56,138 nt of DNA from Microseira wollei NIES-4236 (GCF_020521235.1 NZ_BLAY01000051.1:1-56138); one strand, 5' to 3'. Counted from the stretch's first letter, positions 1 to 8,979 are shown. Notes: a model not told the origin generated them from the sequence alone. Made by a program: numbers and translations.

Positions 1-9
1 TAGTAAATG

Positions 10-434
10 CTTGTCTCGGGGGCATCGAACCCCACTCGACAAGCGCGGGGTGTCCATGTATCCCGTCGCTCACCCTCTGGGTTGAGCGCGGGTCTTATCG
101 CCCCCCGAACCCCCCAGAAGATAAAAAAAGTGACGATCGTACACCTCCCTAACGGCTAGATGTAGGCTTTTCAAGTATTCCGAAGAATACTTAGAACTTC
201 CGTCAACGACCCGCCGCTAACCCCTAAAGGTATAGCGGGGGCAAGAAAGAGTCCTACGTTGACCAGCTTCCCTTGATAAAAGGCAATTCATCGGGTAATC
301 GATATCTCGGTCATAACACCTACAAATACTTGTCTAGCCACCAGCATGAAGCCAGTTTGAGCTACTGTTGTTCAGCATTAAACAGTAAGTACGGGTTTAC
401 AAACAGTGTGTTGAACCTAAAAAGCCGAGATATC
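10..434. other. Multi-hairpin non-coding region
   Basis: No convincing gene lies here. Several inverted repeats are visible: CTTGTC/GACAAG at 10-15/38-43; CGCTCACCC/GGGTTGAGCG at 67-75/79-88; a perfect 8-bp stem AAGTATTC-CGAA-GAATACTT at 173-192; GTCAAC/GTTGAC at 202-207/258-263 enclosing CCGCTA/TAGCGG at 214-219/233-238; and GATATCTCGG/CCGAGATATC at 301-310/425-434. This density suggests a structured RNA or a decayed end of an IS200/IS605 (tnpB) element. The identity is inference and no transposase remnant could be read in the window. Confidence 0.4.
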
Positions 435-566
435 AAAGGCTAGGCAAACCTTACCAACATTTGTTGAAAGACGTAAGTAATCCTACGAATATAAGTTTCA
501 AAAATAATGATTCGCTGTGGCTCAATTTATTTATTGCTCGGCATTCCCCACCCCGTAGCCAGGGGG

Positions 567-572
567 TATAAT
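567..572 (+). promoter_or_regulatory. Possible -10 box upstream of the 775 gene
   Basis: TATAAT lies about 200 bases upstream of the first plus-strand gene, but no good -35 box stands 17 bases before it. Apart from this, 435-774 holds only a small stem (ATCGGCA/TGCCGAT near 636-660) and the GGGAGAG ribosome-binding site near 759-764. I see no gene in it. Confidence 0.2.
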
Positions 573-774
573 GGGCGACAAAGTCCGACAGGTTGTTGGA
601 GGTACGATCGGTGATAAAAGCAGCTATAAGGAGTAATCGGCAAATATCGGGGATGCCGATCAAGTCGAGAGTCAATGGTGCGATATGCCGACCGGACGCG
701 AAGCTTTCGCATTTAACCTGATTCGCTTAACAGAAAGAAACGCGAAACTAATGGAATTGGGAGAGATTTGATCT

Positions 775-2193
775 ATGAAAAAAGGCTGGCTTGGTATAAC
801 AGCCAAAGCAGGGAAATTGCCTGTAGCCGCCCAATCGATTAAAAGTAGAATAGCTGCGCTCAATAACCAAGCTCGCGAAAACTGGCGCGAGATTCTGCTG
901 GTAGTTGCGCTCGCGGCTATTGCAGGTATTGCATCCTATCTTGGGTCGCAGCTGATTGACCCCTGGCTACTTACCGATAGAGGTGCCGATCTGTGGTTTT
1001 CAGCCGATATTCCCCGCGTGTTTGCCAACATGACCGACCGATTCAGCAACCATTCCCGCACTAAAGTACACCCAATATTTTCGCTGATAGCATTCCCACC
1101 CGTATTTTTAATGCAAAAAGTATTGGGTCAAGAAGCTCTGACTGCGGTAAGACTAGCGATCGCTGCGGTAGCAGCGCTATGTATAATGGCGCTGTTCATT
1201 TTACTGAGACTGATGGGTTGCCGACGATTTGACGCGGCTCTATTTAGCATCCTTGGGGCAACTAGCGCCGCCGCGATGTTTTGGTTTGTCGTGCCAGAAA
1301 CCTACCCATTTGGAGCCTTAAGCATTCTGGCGGGACTATGTCTTGTCGCCATCGCCCAATATCGCAAGCTGTCGGCACAATGGTATGCCGTTGTAAGTGC
1401 CGCGACATTGAGCATCACGACCACCAACTGGATGGTGGGAATTCTGGCAACCTTGGCAAAATATCGCCGCAAGTGGGCATGGAAGATTACCCTCGATGCA
1501 TTGTGTCTGACAGTTCTGCTATGGGGCGTACAGAAGTCTATCTTTCCCAGTGCTGGATTTTTTATCGTTATCAACGATAGCGAAGAAAAAAATTACATGT
1601 TGCGGCAAGCATCTGGAGGTTTTTGGCACGTCCTCCAGTCTTTTGTGGCTCACACAATGGTAATGCCGGATATGCGAGTAATTCCTCATTGGAAAAAGTT
1701 GGAGCTATTAAGGGTGCTGACACAGCGCGCCATACCCGGTTCTGCCAGCGTCTGGGGAACCGTTGCCGTCATCTTGTGGATGGCACTATTAGCTTTAGGA
1801 ATATGGGGATTTTTCGCTGCCAAACAGCATCGCCAACTCCGCATTGTTCTTGGTTTTAGTATCTTGGGACAGCTAGCACTTCACACCGTATACGGCGAGG
1901 AAACATTTCTTTACTCGTTACATTTCTTGCCGTTGTTAATAGTTTTGGCAGCATTCAGCACCCAGACGCCTGCACGGTCCATCGCCTTGGTATTGGCAGG
2001 GATGTTGGTGTTGACTGCGGGTGTAAATAATGGTTTGCAATTGCTCAAAGCAAAAGAGGTGATGAATAGTCAAGCACAGCCCCCCAAGCAAGTAATCAAG
2101 CAGATGCAGCAGCGCCCGACTGAGGCTTCCACCCCTTTTGTGGGCAGCTTCCGCGTTTCGGAAAATCTCCAAAATACTAGCGATCGCAGTTGA
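775..2193 (+). CDS. Polytopic membrane protein, possible GT-C-type glycosyltransferase
   Basis: A 472-residue protein with about ten hydrophobic segments (for example near residues 40-60 and 125-150, and several between 175 and 430). An Asp-containing stretch near residues 69-80 (DRGADLWFSADIP) lies after the first membrane segment, where GT-C glycosyltransferases carry their catalytic acid. That placement is suggestive only. The start is well supported, with GGGAGAG upstream of the ATG. The stop overlaps a possible TTG start of the next gene, a UbiA-type prenyltransferase, so the two are probably co-transcribed. This would fit transfer of a sugar from a polyprenyl-phosphate donor, but the exact substrate is unknown and no family is firmly recognised. 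Confidence 0.6.
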   Translation: MKKGWLGITAKAGKLPVAAQSIKSRIAALNNQARENWREILLVVALAAIAGIASYLGSQLIDPWLLTDRGADLWFSADIPRVFANMTDRFSNHSRTKVHPIFSLIAFPPVFLMQKVLGQEALTAVRLAIAAVAALCIMALFILLRLMGCRRFDAALFSILGATSAAAMFWFVVPETYPFGALSILAGLCLVAIAQYRKLSAQWYAVVSAATLSITTTNWMVGILATLAKYRRKWAWKITLDALCLTVLLWGVQKSIFPSAGFFIVINDSEEKNYMLRQASGGFWHVLQSFVAHTMVMPDMRVIPHWKKLELLRVLTQRAIPGSASVWGTVAVILWMALLALGIWGFFAAKQHRQLRIVLGFSILGQLALHTVYGEETFLYSLHFLPLLIVLAAFSTQTPARSIALVLAGMLVLTAGVNNGLQLLKAKEVMNSQAQPPKQVIKQMQQRPTEASTPFVGSFRVSENLQNTSDRS

Positions 2194-2207
2194 TAAAATT
2201 GGAACAT

Positions 2208-3197
2208 ATGTTTAGACCGAAAAAAACTGAATTCAAAGGCAATACAACTTTGCAACCAGAAAAAGTTGGTAATAAAGCAGCGGCTTATTTGCAGGCGCTC
2301 AGACCTCGCCAGTGGACAAAAAACTTGATTGTGTTTGCCGCCCCTTTGTTTGCTTTTAGTCTTAATGGGCAATCTTGGCTGGGGAGCTTGCTAGCATTTG
2401 TTTTGTTTTGTTGCGCTTCCAGTAGTTTTTATTTATTCAACGATATTGCCGATGTAGAATCAGACCGGCAACATCCGGTCAAATGCAAGCGCCCGATTGC
2501 AGCGGGAGAGATCGCTATCCCAGTCGCGATATTGATGGCAATAGTTTTGTTGGGTGGTGCCATAGGCGTCGGTTGGTGGCGAAGTCCCAACTTGGGAGTA
2601 ACTATCATCGCCTACGGCATACTGCAAGTTGCGTATAATTTGCGACTAAAGCGCACGGTAATTTTGGATGTAGTGGCGATCGCAACGGGATTTATTTTGC
2701 GCGCTTTTGCAGGCGCCGCAGCAACTGGAATTGTTCTATCTCCCTGGTTTTTGCTGTGTACTGCCATGCTGGCTCTGTTTTTGGGCATTGAGAAACGCAA
2801 AGCGGAACTGCGGTGGTTACAAATTAAAGGCGGTAAAACTCGCGCCGTCCTCAAACGCTACTCCTTGCCTCTATTAATCCGCATGGAAAGTACAGTCACA
2901 ACGGGAGCCGTTTTAACTTATGCCCTTTGGAGTTCCGGCCCTCAACTCAATGGAGCATCAACCCCCTGGATGATGTTAACATTGCCCTTTGTTTTATACG
3001 GCATTTTTCGCTATCAATTACTCAGCGACCCCCAAGAAATCGCTCGTAAAAGTGACGCCAGTATTGAGAAAGGAGGACAAACTGAGCGACCTGAAGAAGT
3101 TTTATTAAAGGATTTTCCACTCCTGATGACTGTGATTGCTTGGGCGATCGCAAGCTTTGGCATTCTCTGGCTTAAATCTCAGGGTTTAATCCAATAG
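2208..3197 (+). CDS. UbiA-family prenyltransferase, DPPR synthase-like
   Basis: An integral membrane prenyltransferase of the UbiA superfamily. The signature NDIADVESDRQHPVKCKRPI near residues 80-100 (ND-x2-D-x3-D followed by HP-x-K-x2-RPIA-x-G) is the form seen in decaprenyl-phosphate phosphoribosyltransferases, which load ribose 5-phosphate onto polyprenyl phosphate. The second motif is represented by DVVAIATGFILRAFAGAAATG near residue 155. About eight membrane helices are visible. The ATG at 2208 is used here; an in-frame TTG at 2190 would overlap the preceding stop by 4 bases. The pairing with the upstream membrane protein suggests a lipid-linked pentose pathway, which is inference. Confidence 0.8.
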   Translation: MFRPKKTEFKGNTTLQPEKVGNKAAAYLQALRPRQWTKNLIVFAAPLFAFSLNGQSWLGSLLAFVLFCCASSSFYLFNDIADVESDRQHPVKCKRPIAAGEIAIPVAILMAIVLLGGAIGVGWWRSPNLGVTIIAYGILQVAYNLRLKRTVILDVVAIATGFILRAFAGAAATGIVLSPWFLLCTAMLALFLGIEKRKAELRWLQIKGGKTRAVLKRYSLPLLIRMESTVTTGAVLTYALWSSGPQLNGASTPWMMLTLPFVLYGIFRYQLLSDPQEIARKSDASIEKGGQTERPEEVLLKDFPLLMTVIAWAIASFGILWLKSQGLIQ

Positions 3198-3252
3198 ATT
3201 TTCCAATCGATATTCTTTGAAACCAGTTGCTCAACCAGCGCGATATTTTCCT

Positions 3253-3780
3253 ATGTCAAACAAAATGTTTCGATATTTTCCTCATCAAGCTTATCGACTC
3301 GCTTCTATAGAGATTGATGAACTGAAAAAATCTGGAATTCGGGGAGTAATACTCGACCTCGATAACACGATTGTTTCTGAAGATGATCGTTACTTATCTC
3401 CAGGGGCTGAAGCATGGCTCAAACAAGCAAAATTAGAAGGGTTTAAATTTTATATCCTCTCAAATGGTAAGCGGCGATATCGGGTGAAATTTTGGGAGCA
3501 TCGGCTAGGAATTACAGCCATAAATCCAGCCAGGAAACCCTTTCCTTTTGCCTTTATTAAAGCCTTAAATTACATGCAACTGAAACCCAAACAAGTTGTA
3601 GCGATTGGAGACAGCCGCCACACAGACATACTAGGAGCGTGGCTTGTAGGCTGTCCTAGCATCCAAGTAGCCACGCTGCCTCATCCCTTTCGCTGGTGGG
3701 AAAAACTACTAGGAAAAAGAGTACAAACTCCCTATCCTGCCGACCACGAACTTTGGGAGTTTGATGCTAACGAATATTGA
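3253..3780 (+). CDS. YqeG-family HAD (subclass IIIA) phosphatase
   Basis: A small soluble HAD phosphatase of the YqeG/GEP4 type; relatives dephosphorylate phosphatidylglycerophosphate or act as general phosphatases. Motif I is DLDNT (in VILDLDNTIV), motif II is the Ser of ILSNG, and motif III is represented by GDSRHTDILGA with its Asp pair. The family often has GDQ-x2-TD here, so GDSRHTD is a mild variation. The ORF is open from a TTG at 3217. I prefer the ATG at 3253, because the extra residues RYFP simply duplicate the later RYFP: the 12-mer CGATATTTTCCT occurs at 3241 and again at 3270. The gene is convergent with the epimerase gene on the other strand. Confidence 0.75.
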   Translation: MSNKMFRYFPHQAYRLASIEIDELKKSGIRGVILDLDNTIVSEDDRYLSPGAEAWLKQAKLEGFKFYILSNGKRRYRVKFWEHRLGITAINPARKPFPFAFIKALNYMQLKPKQVVAIGDSRHTDILGAWLVGCPSIQVATLPHPFRWWEKLLGKRVQTPYPADHELWEFDANEY

Positions 3781-3807
3781 AAGAATTCAGGACTTATATC
3801 AAATCCG

Positions 3808-3898
3808 GTTGCATCGGAATGATCGGCCTTTCTTGCCAATTGCTAATTGCTAATTGCTAATTGCTAATTTTCCCTACAGGTCGTAATTCCGATGCAAC
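3808..3898. repeat. Inverted repeat enclosing TTGCTAA heptamers
   Basis: The 13-mer GTTGCATCGGAAT at 3808-3820 is matched by its reverse complement at 3886-3898. Between them lie about four and a half tandem copies of TTGCTAA (3839-3870). The element sits between two convergent genes and may form a cruciform or terminate transcription. Confidence 0.75.
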
Positions 3899-3917
3899 GG
3901 TCAACGATATTACGCAA

Positions 3918-4059
3918 ATCACCTTTGTTTATATAAAAAATCGTTGCTTTCTCAACTGGAGAGCTAGGAAGAAACAAAGGTGATGGCGGCAAATCACCTT
4001 TGTTTATATAAAAAATCGTTGGTTTCTCAACTGGAGAGCTAGGAAGAAACAAAGGTGAT
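3918..4059. repeat. Two tandem 67-bp palindromic units
   Basis: Units at 3918-3984 and 3993-4059 are identical except for one base (TTGCTTTC versus TTGGTTTC). Each is bounded by 13-bp perfect inverted repeats (ATCACCTTTGTTT ... AAACAAAGGTGAT). The second unit ends 11 bases after the stop of the minus-strand epimerase gene, so it could act as its terminator. The structure is typical of REP- or MITE-like elements. Confidence 0.85.
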
Positions 4060-4069
4060 GGCCTTGCAA

Positions 4070-5020
4070 TTAACCGTACAAAGACTGAATCCAATTCCAC
4101 TCCTGGGTTAAACCCTCCCGGAGCGATACTTTAGGCTCATAACCCAGGATTTTCCTTGCTTTTGACACATCTGCCGCCGTGTGACGCGCATCTCCCATCG
4201 CTGCTGCGAGATAATTTTTGCGAATGGGACGAGAGACAATTTGTTCCATCGTGTCGATAATTTGCATTAATCCCACCCGACTCCCGCCGCCAATATTAAA
4301 AATTTCTCCCACCGCTTCTGGCACTAGAGCAGCGGCTAAATTCGCAGCAACAACATCGCCGACAAAGGTGAAATCTCGCGTTTGCTGTCCATCCCCGTAA
4401 ATAGGAATTGGTTGCTCGATTAAAACCGACTTAAAAAACTTATGAAATGCCATATCCGGGCGTTGGCGGGGGCCGTAGACGCTAAAATATCGCAATGCCG
4501 TAAACGGAACTTTGAAGTTTTTGTAATACAATCCACATAAACGCTCAGCTGCCAGCTTGGTAATGCCGTAAGGAGATACGGGGACAGGACAAATAGATTC
4601 AGAAGTCGGTAAAGTTTCGGCATTGCCGTAGACAGAAGAAGTTGAAGCATAAACAAACCGCTTCAGGTGTTTGGCGTCCTTCGCCGCTTCCAGCATAATT
4701 TGCGTGGCGTTGATATTCCTTTCTGTATAAGCGCGGAAGCCATCGCCCCAGCTAGCACGGACTCCCGCTTGCGCCGCTAGGTGATAAACTATTTCCACAT
4801 CAGCCAACAGTGCCGCCCAATCGAGAGACTGGATATCTGCTTCGATTAATTTAAAATTAGGGTGATTTTCAAAGCTGGAAATATTCTGGCGTTTCAGGGC
4901 TGGGTCATAATAATCGTTGAACTGATCGACCCCGATCACCTGTTCCCCTTGGTTTAACAGGGCTTCCACCAAGTGAGAACCAATAAAACCGGCGACCCCT
5001 GTAACGATACTTTTAGCCAT
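4070..5020 (-). CDS. NAD-dependent epimerase (UDP-sugar 4-epimerase family)
   Basis: An extended short-chain dehydrogenase of 316 residues. The Rossmann motif TGVAGFIGSH is at residues 7-16, a Tyr-x3-Lys catalytic pair is in SPYGITK near residue 150, and the family stretch RYFSVYGPRQRPDMA follows. The sequence resembles UDP-glucuronate or UDP-glucose 4-epimerases that supply sugars for surface polysaccharide. The reading frame continues upstream to 5065, but the ATG at 5020 starts the conserved core directly and has AGAAAG before it. It is divergent from purD. The exact substrate cannot be read from the sequence. Confidence 0.85.
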   Translation of the reverse strand: MAKSIVTGVAGFIGSHLVEALLNQGEQVIGVDQFNDYYDPALKRQNISSFENHPNFKLIEADIQSLDWAALLADVEIVYHLAAQAGVRASWGDGFRAYTERNINATQIMLEAAKDAKHLKRFVYASTSSVYGNAETLPTSESICPVPVSPYGITKLAAERLCGLYYKNFKVPFTALRYFSVYGPRQRPDMAFHKFFKSVLIEQPIPIYGDGQQTRDFTFVGDVVAANLAAALVPEAVGEIFNIGGGSRVGLMQIIDTMEQIVSRPIRKNYLAAAMGDARHTAADVSKARKILGYEPKVSLREGLTQEWNWIQSLYG

Positions 5021-5105
5021 AAACTTTCTATACTGAAGAGCGATACCTGGACTGAAGAGTAACATTTTATCCTTAAAAATTCGATAGCTGGAGTGCGAAG
5101 ATAAC

Positions 5106-6368
5106 GTGAAGGTTTTGGTTGTTGGGAATGGGGGACGGGAACACGCCTTAGCTTGGAAACTCCTACAATCCGAGGCAATTCAACAGGTGTTCTGCGTTCC
5201 GGGTAATGGCGGTACGGCGGTAATGCAGCGCTGTCAGAATCTCCCGCTGCGGGTAGATGATTTTGAGGGAATGGCACGCTTTGCTAGCGAAAATGATATT
5301 TCTCTGGTGGTGGTAGGGCCAGAACTGCCTCTGTCCAGGGGAATTACAGATTATCTGCGCTCGCAACACATCCCCGTTTTTGGCCCCACGAAAGCGGGTG
5401 CCCAAATTGAAGCGAGTAAAGCTTGGGCAAAAGCTTTGATGCAAGAAGCTAAAATGCCCACGGCGAAAGCGGTTGTGTTTGCCGATGCCTCGTCGGCAAA
5501 AGCCTACGTCAAGGCGCAGGGTGCCCCGATCGTGATCAAAGCCGATGGTTTGGCGGCTGGGAAGGGGGTAACCGTGGCGCAAACTGTTGCGGAAGCTCAA
5601 GCTGCGATTGAGGAGGTGTTTAACAGTTCTTTCGGCATAGTGGTGATTGAAGAATGTTTGACGGGTGAAGAAGTCTCGGTTTTAGCTTTAACCGATGGCG
5701 TGACGATTCGCCCCTTGTTACCCGCCCAGGATCACAAGCGCATCGGGGAGGGGGATACGGGCCCAAATACCGGCGGCATGGGCGCTTATGCCCCTGCCCC
5801 CCTGGTGACGCCCCAGTTGATGGCACGGATTGAGCAGGAAGTTTTGCAGAATGCGATCGCCCATCTCCAAAAGCGCAAGATCGACTATCGCGGCGTCCTC
5901 TACGCCGGATTAATGATTACCCCCCAAGGCGAACCCAAAGTCCTGGAATTTAACTGTCGCTTTGGCGATCCGGAAACCCAAGCCATTCTACCCTTGCTCG
6001 AAACTCCCCTGGAAGAATTAATGCTGGCTTGTGTCGAACAAAGACTTGACAAAATGCCACCAATATGCTGGAAGCAGGGAGCTTGCGTGTCCGTGGTGAT
6101 GGCGAGTGGGGGTTATCCGGGAGACTACGAAAAAGGGAAAGTTATTACCGGGATAGAACCTGCCGAAGCAAAGGGAGCGATTGTGTTTCACGCCGGAACG
6201 CAATTGCGGCAGAACCAGATATTAACCGATGGGGGACGAGTGCTGGGGGTGACAGCTGTTGCCGCCAATTTTGAGCAAGCGATCGCACAAGCTTACGCTG
6301 GCGTAGATTGTATCGAGTTTGAAGGCAAGTACTATCGGCGCGATATTGGCTGGCGCATCAAGGGATAA
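5106..6368 (+). CDS. purD: Phosphoribosylamine--glycine ligase
   Basis: GAR synthetase joins phosphoribosylamine and glycine with ATP in purine biosynthesis (cytosolic). At 420 residues it is of normal length. The N-domain begins KVLVVGNGGREHALAWKL, the ATP-grasp portion carries VIKADGLAAGKGV, and the strongly diagnostic GEGDTGPNTGGMGAYAPAP and FNCRFGDPETQ motifs follow. It starts at a GTG only 85 bases from the divergent epimerase start. A sensor kinase gene follows 138 bases downstream on the same strand. Confidence 0.96.
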   Translation: MKVLVVGNGGREHALAWKLLQSEAIQQVFCVPGNGGTAVMQRCQNLPLRVDDFEGMARFASENDISLVVVGPELPLSRGITDYLRSQHIPVFGPTKAGAQIEASKAWAKALMQEAKMPTAKAVVFADASSAKAYVKAQGAPIVIKADGLAAGKGVTVAQTVAEAQAAIEEVFNSSFGIVVIEECLTGEEVSVLALTDGVTIRPLLPAQDHKRIGEGDTGPNTGGMGAYAPAPLVTPQLMARIEQEVLQNAIAHLQKRKIDYRGVLYAGLMITPQGEPKVLEFNCRFGDPETQAILPLLETPLEELMLACVEQRLDKMPPICWKQGACVSVVMASGGYPGDYEKGKVITGIEPAEAKGAIVFHAGTQLRQNQILTDGGRVLGVTAVAANFEQAIAQAYAGVDCIEFEGKYYRRDIGWRIKG

Positions 6369-6438
6369 GCTGACCTCGTTATCGGGAATCTTTATCGATG
6401 GTTCCTTGCTGAATTTGTCCAAACTGGTAATGATTAAT

Positions 6439-6461
6439 GTAACAGCACAAATACCTGTTAC
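6439..6461. promoter_or_regulatory. Inverted repeat between purD and the sensor kinase gene
   Basis: GTAACAG and CTGTTAC are separated by nine bases, about 45 bases before the kinase start. The site could be an operator or part of the 5' leader. The spacing does not fit the GTA-N8-TAC NtcA consensus, so no regulator is assigned. Confidence 0.3.
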
Positions 6462-6506
6462 GCGCTATCGTACTTCACAGCAAACCAAAACCCAAAGATC
6501 CCCCAA

Positions 6507-8471
6507 ATGCTGGCCCTCTTGAAAACAATCCGAGATGCGATCGCCCATTGGTGGTCTGAATTTACCCTCCAGACAAGGCTAATGGCAGCGGCGACTTTAG
6601 TTGTTTCCCTATTTATGAGTGGCCTCACCTTCTGGGCAGTCAACTCAATTCAGCAAGATGCGCGTCTTAACGATACCCGGTTCGGTCGCGACCTGGGTAT
6701 CCTGCTGGCGACGAACGTTGCGCCTTTGATTGCAGAAAACGATCTGACTCTAGTCGCCCGCTTTTCCCAACGCTTCTACGCCAGCACCTCCAGCGTGCGC
6801 TACATGCTTTACGCCGACAGTGAAGGGAAAATTTTCTTTGGGATTCCGTTTACGGAATCGGAAGTGCAAACCTCACTTACCCTCGAGCGTCGCATTCAAC
6901 TACCAGCAGATTACGCGACCAATGCCGACTTGCCAATGGTGCGGCAGCATCGCACCCCCGACGGCGAAGTCACCGATGTGTTTGTTCCCGTCTATCACGA
7001 AGGAAAGTATCTGGGCATTCTGGCAATTGGAATTAATCCCAATCCCACCGTCGTCACTTCCTCAAACCTAACGCGGGATGTCACAATTGCCGTTTTTATC
7101 TCGATCTGGGCAATGGTGATTTTGGGCGGCGTGATTAACGCCTTGACAATCACTAGACCGATTAAAGAACTCGTGACGGGGGTGAAAAATATCGCTACGG
7201 GGAACTTCAAGCAGCGAATAGACCTCCCTCACGGCGGCGAACTCGGCGAGTTGATCGAAAGCTTCAACGAAATGGCGGAAAAGCTAGAGCGTTATGAAGA
7301 GCAAAATATAGAAGAATTAACGGCGGAAAAAGCCAAGCTGGAAACCCTGGTTTCGACGATTGCCGATGGGGCAGTGCTGCTGGATACTAACTTGCAGGTG
7401 ATTTTAGTCAATACCACAGCGCGGCAGATGTTTGGTTGGGAAAGCAGCGATTTGGTGGGGTCGAACTTGCTGTATAGCCTGCCAGCGCCCGTTTCGGCAG
7501 AGTTGACGCGACCGTTGTATAAAATGACCGCAGGGGAAGGCGATCGCGAAGCCGAGTTTCGCATCACCCTCACCCACCCGACAAACCGCACCGTCCGCAT
7601 TCTCCTGACTACCGTCCTCGACCAATACCGAGATAGCATCAAAGGCATTGCCATGACGGTACAAGATATCACTCGCGAAGTAGAACTAAACGAAGCCAAA
7701 AGTCAATTTATCAGCAACGTTTCCCACGAACTTAGAACCCCGTTATTTAATATCAAATCCTTCATCGAAACCCTGCACGAGTACGGCGAAGACCTCAACG
7801 AAGACCAACGCCGCGACTTTCTCCAAACAGCCAATCGCGAAACAGACCGCCTCACCCGCCTCGTCAATGACGTGCTGGATTTATCGCGACTGGAAACTTC
7901 CTGCCGAATTTATCATTTTGATGGGTTAGATATCGCTCAAATCGTTGACCAAACCCTGCGAACCTATCAGTTGAATGCCAGAGATCAAGGCATTGAGCTA
8001 ATTCAAGAAATTGACGCCAATTTGCCCCTAGTTTTGGGTAACTACGATTTGTTGCTGCAAGTACTAACCAATTTAGTAGGAAATGCACTGAAGTTCACCG
8101 AAGCAGGGGGACGAGTAGCAATTCGGGCTTATACTATCGAACCAAAAATCGGGCCAGTGCGCCTGGAAGTTTCGGATACGGGGATTGGCATTGCGCTAGA
8201 GGATCAACAGGCAATTTTCGATCGTTTTTTCCGCGTAGAAAACCGGGTTCATACCAAGGAAGGAACTGGACTAGGACTTTCAATTGTCAGAAATATCATC
8301 GATAAGCATCACACTAAAATTCACCTAGTCAGCGAAGTGGGCGTTGGTACAACTTTCTGGTTTGACCTGGCAGTATTTCAAGAAAAACCGACCCACCTGG
8401 ATCATCCATCGGACGCAACCCATTCATCAACAGTGAGCGTGCTTGAGCCTACCGCATCAAGGCCAGGATAA
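6507..8471 (+). CDS. nblS: NblS-type sensor histidine kinase
   Basis: A 654-residue membrane kinase with the complete NblS/Hik33 (DspA) layout: TM1 near 25-46, a periplasmic sensor segment, TM2 near 192-212, HAMP 212-262, PAS about 275-390, HisKA with phospho-acceptor H407 in SHELRTP, and a HATPase with N-box Asn525, G1 DTGIG (557-561) and G2 GTGLG (586-590). NblS homologues control high-light, nutrient and phycobilisome-degradation responses in cyanobacteria. The start is kept at MLALLKTIRDAI because this N-terminus fits the family, although the ribosome-binding site is weak. The 3' end overlaps the convergent zinc-ribbon gene by 23 bases. Confidence 0.9.
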   Translation: MLALLKTIRDAIAHWWSEFTLQTRLMAAATLVVSLFMSGLTFWAVNSIQQDARLNDTRFGRDLGILLATNVAPLIAENDLTLVARFSQRFYASTSSVRYMLYADSEGKIFFGIPFTESEVQTSLTLERRIQLPADYATNADLPMVRQHRTPDGEVTDVFVPVYHEGKYLGILAIGINPNPTVVTSSNLTRDVTIAVFISIWAMVILGGVINALTITRPIKELVTGVKNIATGNFKQRIDLPHGGELGELIESFNEMAEKLERYEEQNIEELTAEKAKLETLVSTIADGAVLLDTNLQVILVNTTARQMFGWESSDLVGSNLLYSLPAPVSAELTRPLYKMTAGEGDREAEFRITLTHPTNRTVRILLTTVLDQYRDSIKGIAMTVQDITREVELNEAKSQFISNVSHELRTPLFNIKSFIETLHEYGEDLNEDQRRDFLQTANRETDRLTRLVNDVLDLSRLETSCRIYHFDGLDIAQIVDQTLRTYQLNARDQGIELIQEIDANLPLVLGNYDLLLQVLTNLVGNALKFTEAGGRVAIRAYTIEPKIGPVRLEVSDTGIGIALEDQQAIFDRFFRVENRVHTKEGTGLGLSIVRNIIDKHHTKIHLVSEVGVGTTFWFDLAVFQEKPTHLDHPSDATHSSTVSVLEPTASRPG

Positions 8472-8805
8472 AACTGACAACGATTAGACCTACCAGGACA
8501 AGCCAAATCAGGTTTCGCTGCAACCACAGCCTAATCGACGGGCTGGATTTTTGCTGCGGCTTTTGATACAAATCTTTTAAAGCGCGGTTTTGGTAAAGGG
8601 TACACTCCTTAGCATAGGGGCGTTTGGGGAAAGTACAGGTATCGTCTTCGTGGTAGGTGCAACTGTCGCATAAAGAGGCTTCTTCCCCAGTCGTCCGGTG
8701 TAAAGTAATACCGGGATGACCGTAGGCTTTTAACTCCATCTGGCAATGGGGACAGATGATTGCTTGGGATTTAACGGGTTGGTGACAACGGGGGCAATTT
8801 GGCAT
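8449..8805 (-). CDS. Zinc-ribbon protein with C-terminal membrane anchor
   Basis: A 118-residue protein. The N-terminal zinc ribbon uses C4-x2-C7 and C18-x2-C21. A second Cys cluster (C46-x2-C49, C57, C68 in CDSCTYHEDDTCTFPKR...) could bind zinc or an Fe-S cluster. One transmembrane helix spans about 98-116, so the metal sites probably face the cytoplasm. Function is unknown. Its last 23 bases overlap the end of the sensor kinase gene tail to tail, and the relation may be positional only. Confidence 0.75.
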   Translation of the reverse strand: MPNCPRCHQPVKSQAIICPHCQMELKAYGHPGITLHRTTGEEASLCDSCTYHEDDTCTFPKRPYAKECTLYQNRALKDLYQKPQQKSSPSIRLWLQRNLIWLVLVGLIVVSFILALMR

Positions 8806-8865
8806 TGATTATGAGGGATATTTAAGGAGCAATATGCCGACCGCACGCTGCGCGATCGCACTTAC

Positions 8866-8979
8866 AGCGGATTGCTTTACCTGTGAAGTACAGCCAAAAG
8901 GCTTCGTTTGTATAGCGGCAGCATTAATGCTGCCGCTATACAAACAAAGGTATACCTTTTTTTATGGCTGCAATCCGCT
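8866..8979. repeat. Nested palindrome with a perfect 40-bp core
   Basis: The core at 8906-8945 is a perfect 40-bp palindrome centred on GCATTAATGC. Outer arms AGCGGATTGC (8866-8875) and GCAATCCGCT (8970-8979) make a second level of pairing. It lies downstream of the giant RTX gene and upstream of the zinc-ribbon gene, so it may end RTX transcription. The AGCGGATT arm recurs near 36445. Confidence 0.9.

Noticed and set aside
451-712. Short minus-strand frames at the left edge
   Set aside because: No ribosome-binding site or recognisable motif, and they overlap a hairpin-rich region.
3781-4069. CRISPR array
   Set aside because: Only two repeat units with 8-bp spacing and palindromic structure; no spacers and no cas genes.
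3864-4100. A 78-residue minus-strand frame with repeated SPLFLPSSPVEK
   Set aside because: It is just the translation of the two 67-bp palindromic repeats.
6439-6461. NtcA binding site
   Set aside because: The GTA and TAC halves are not separated by eight bases as needed.
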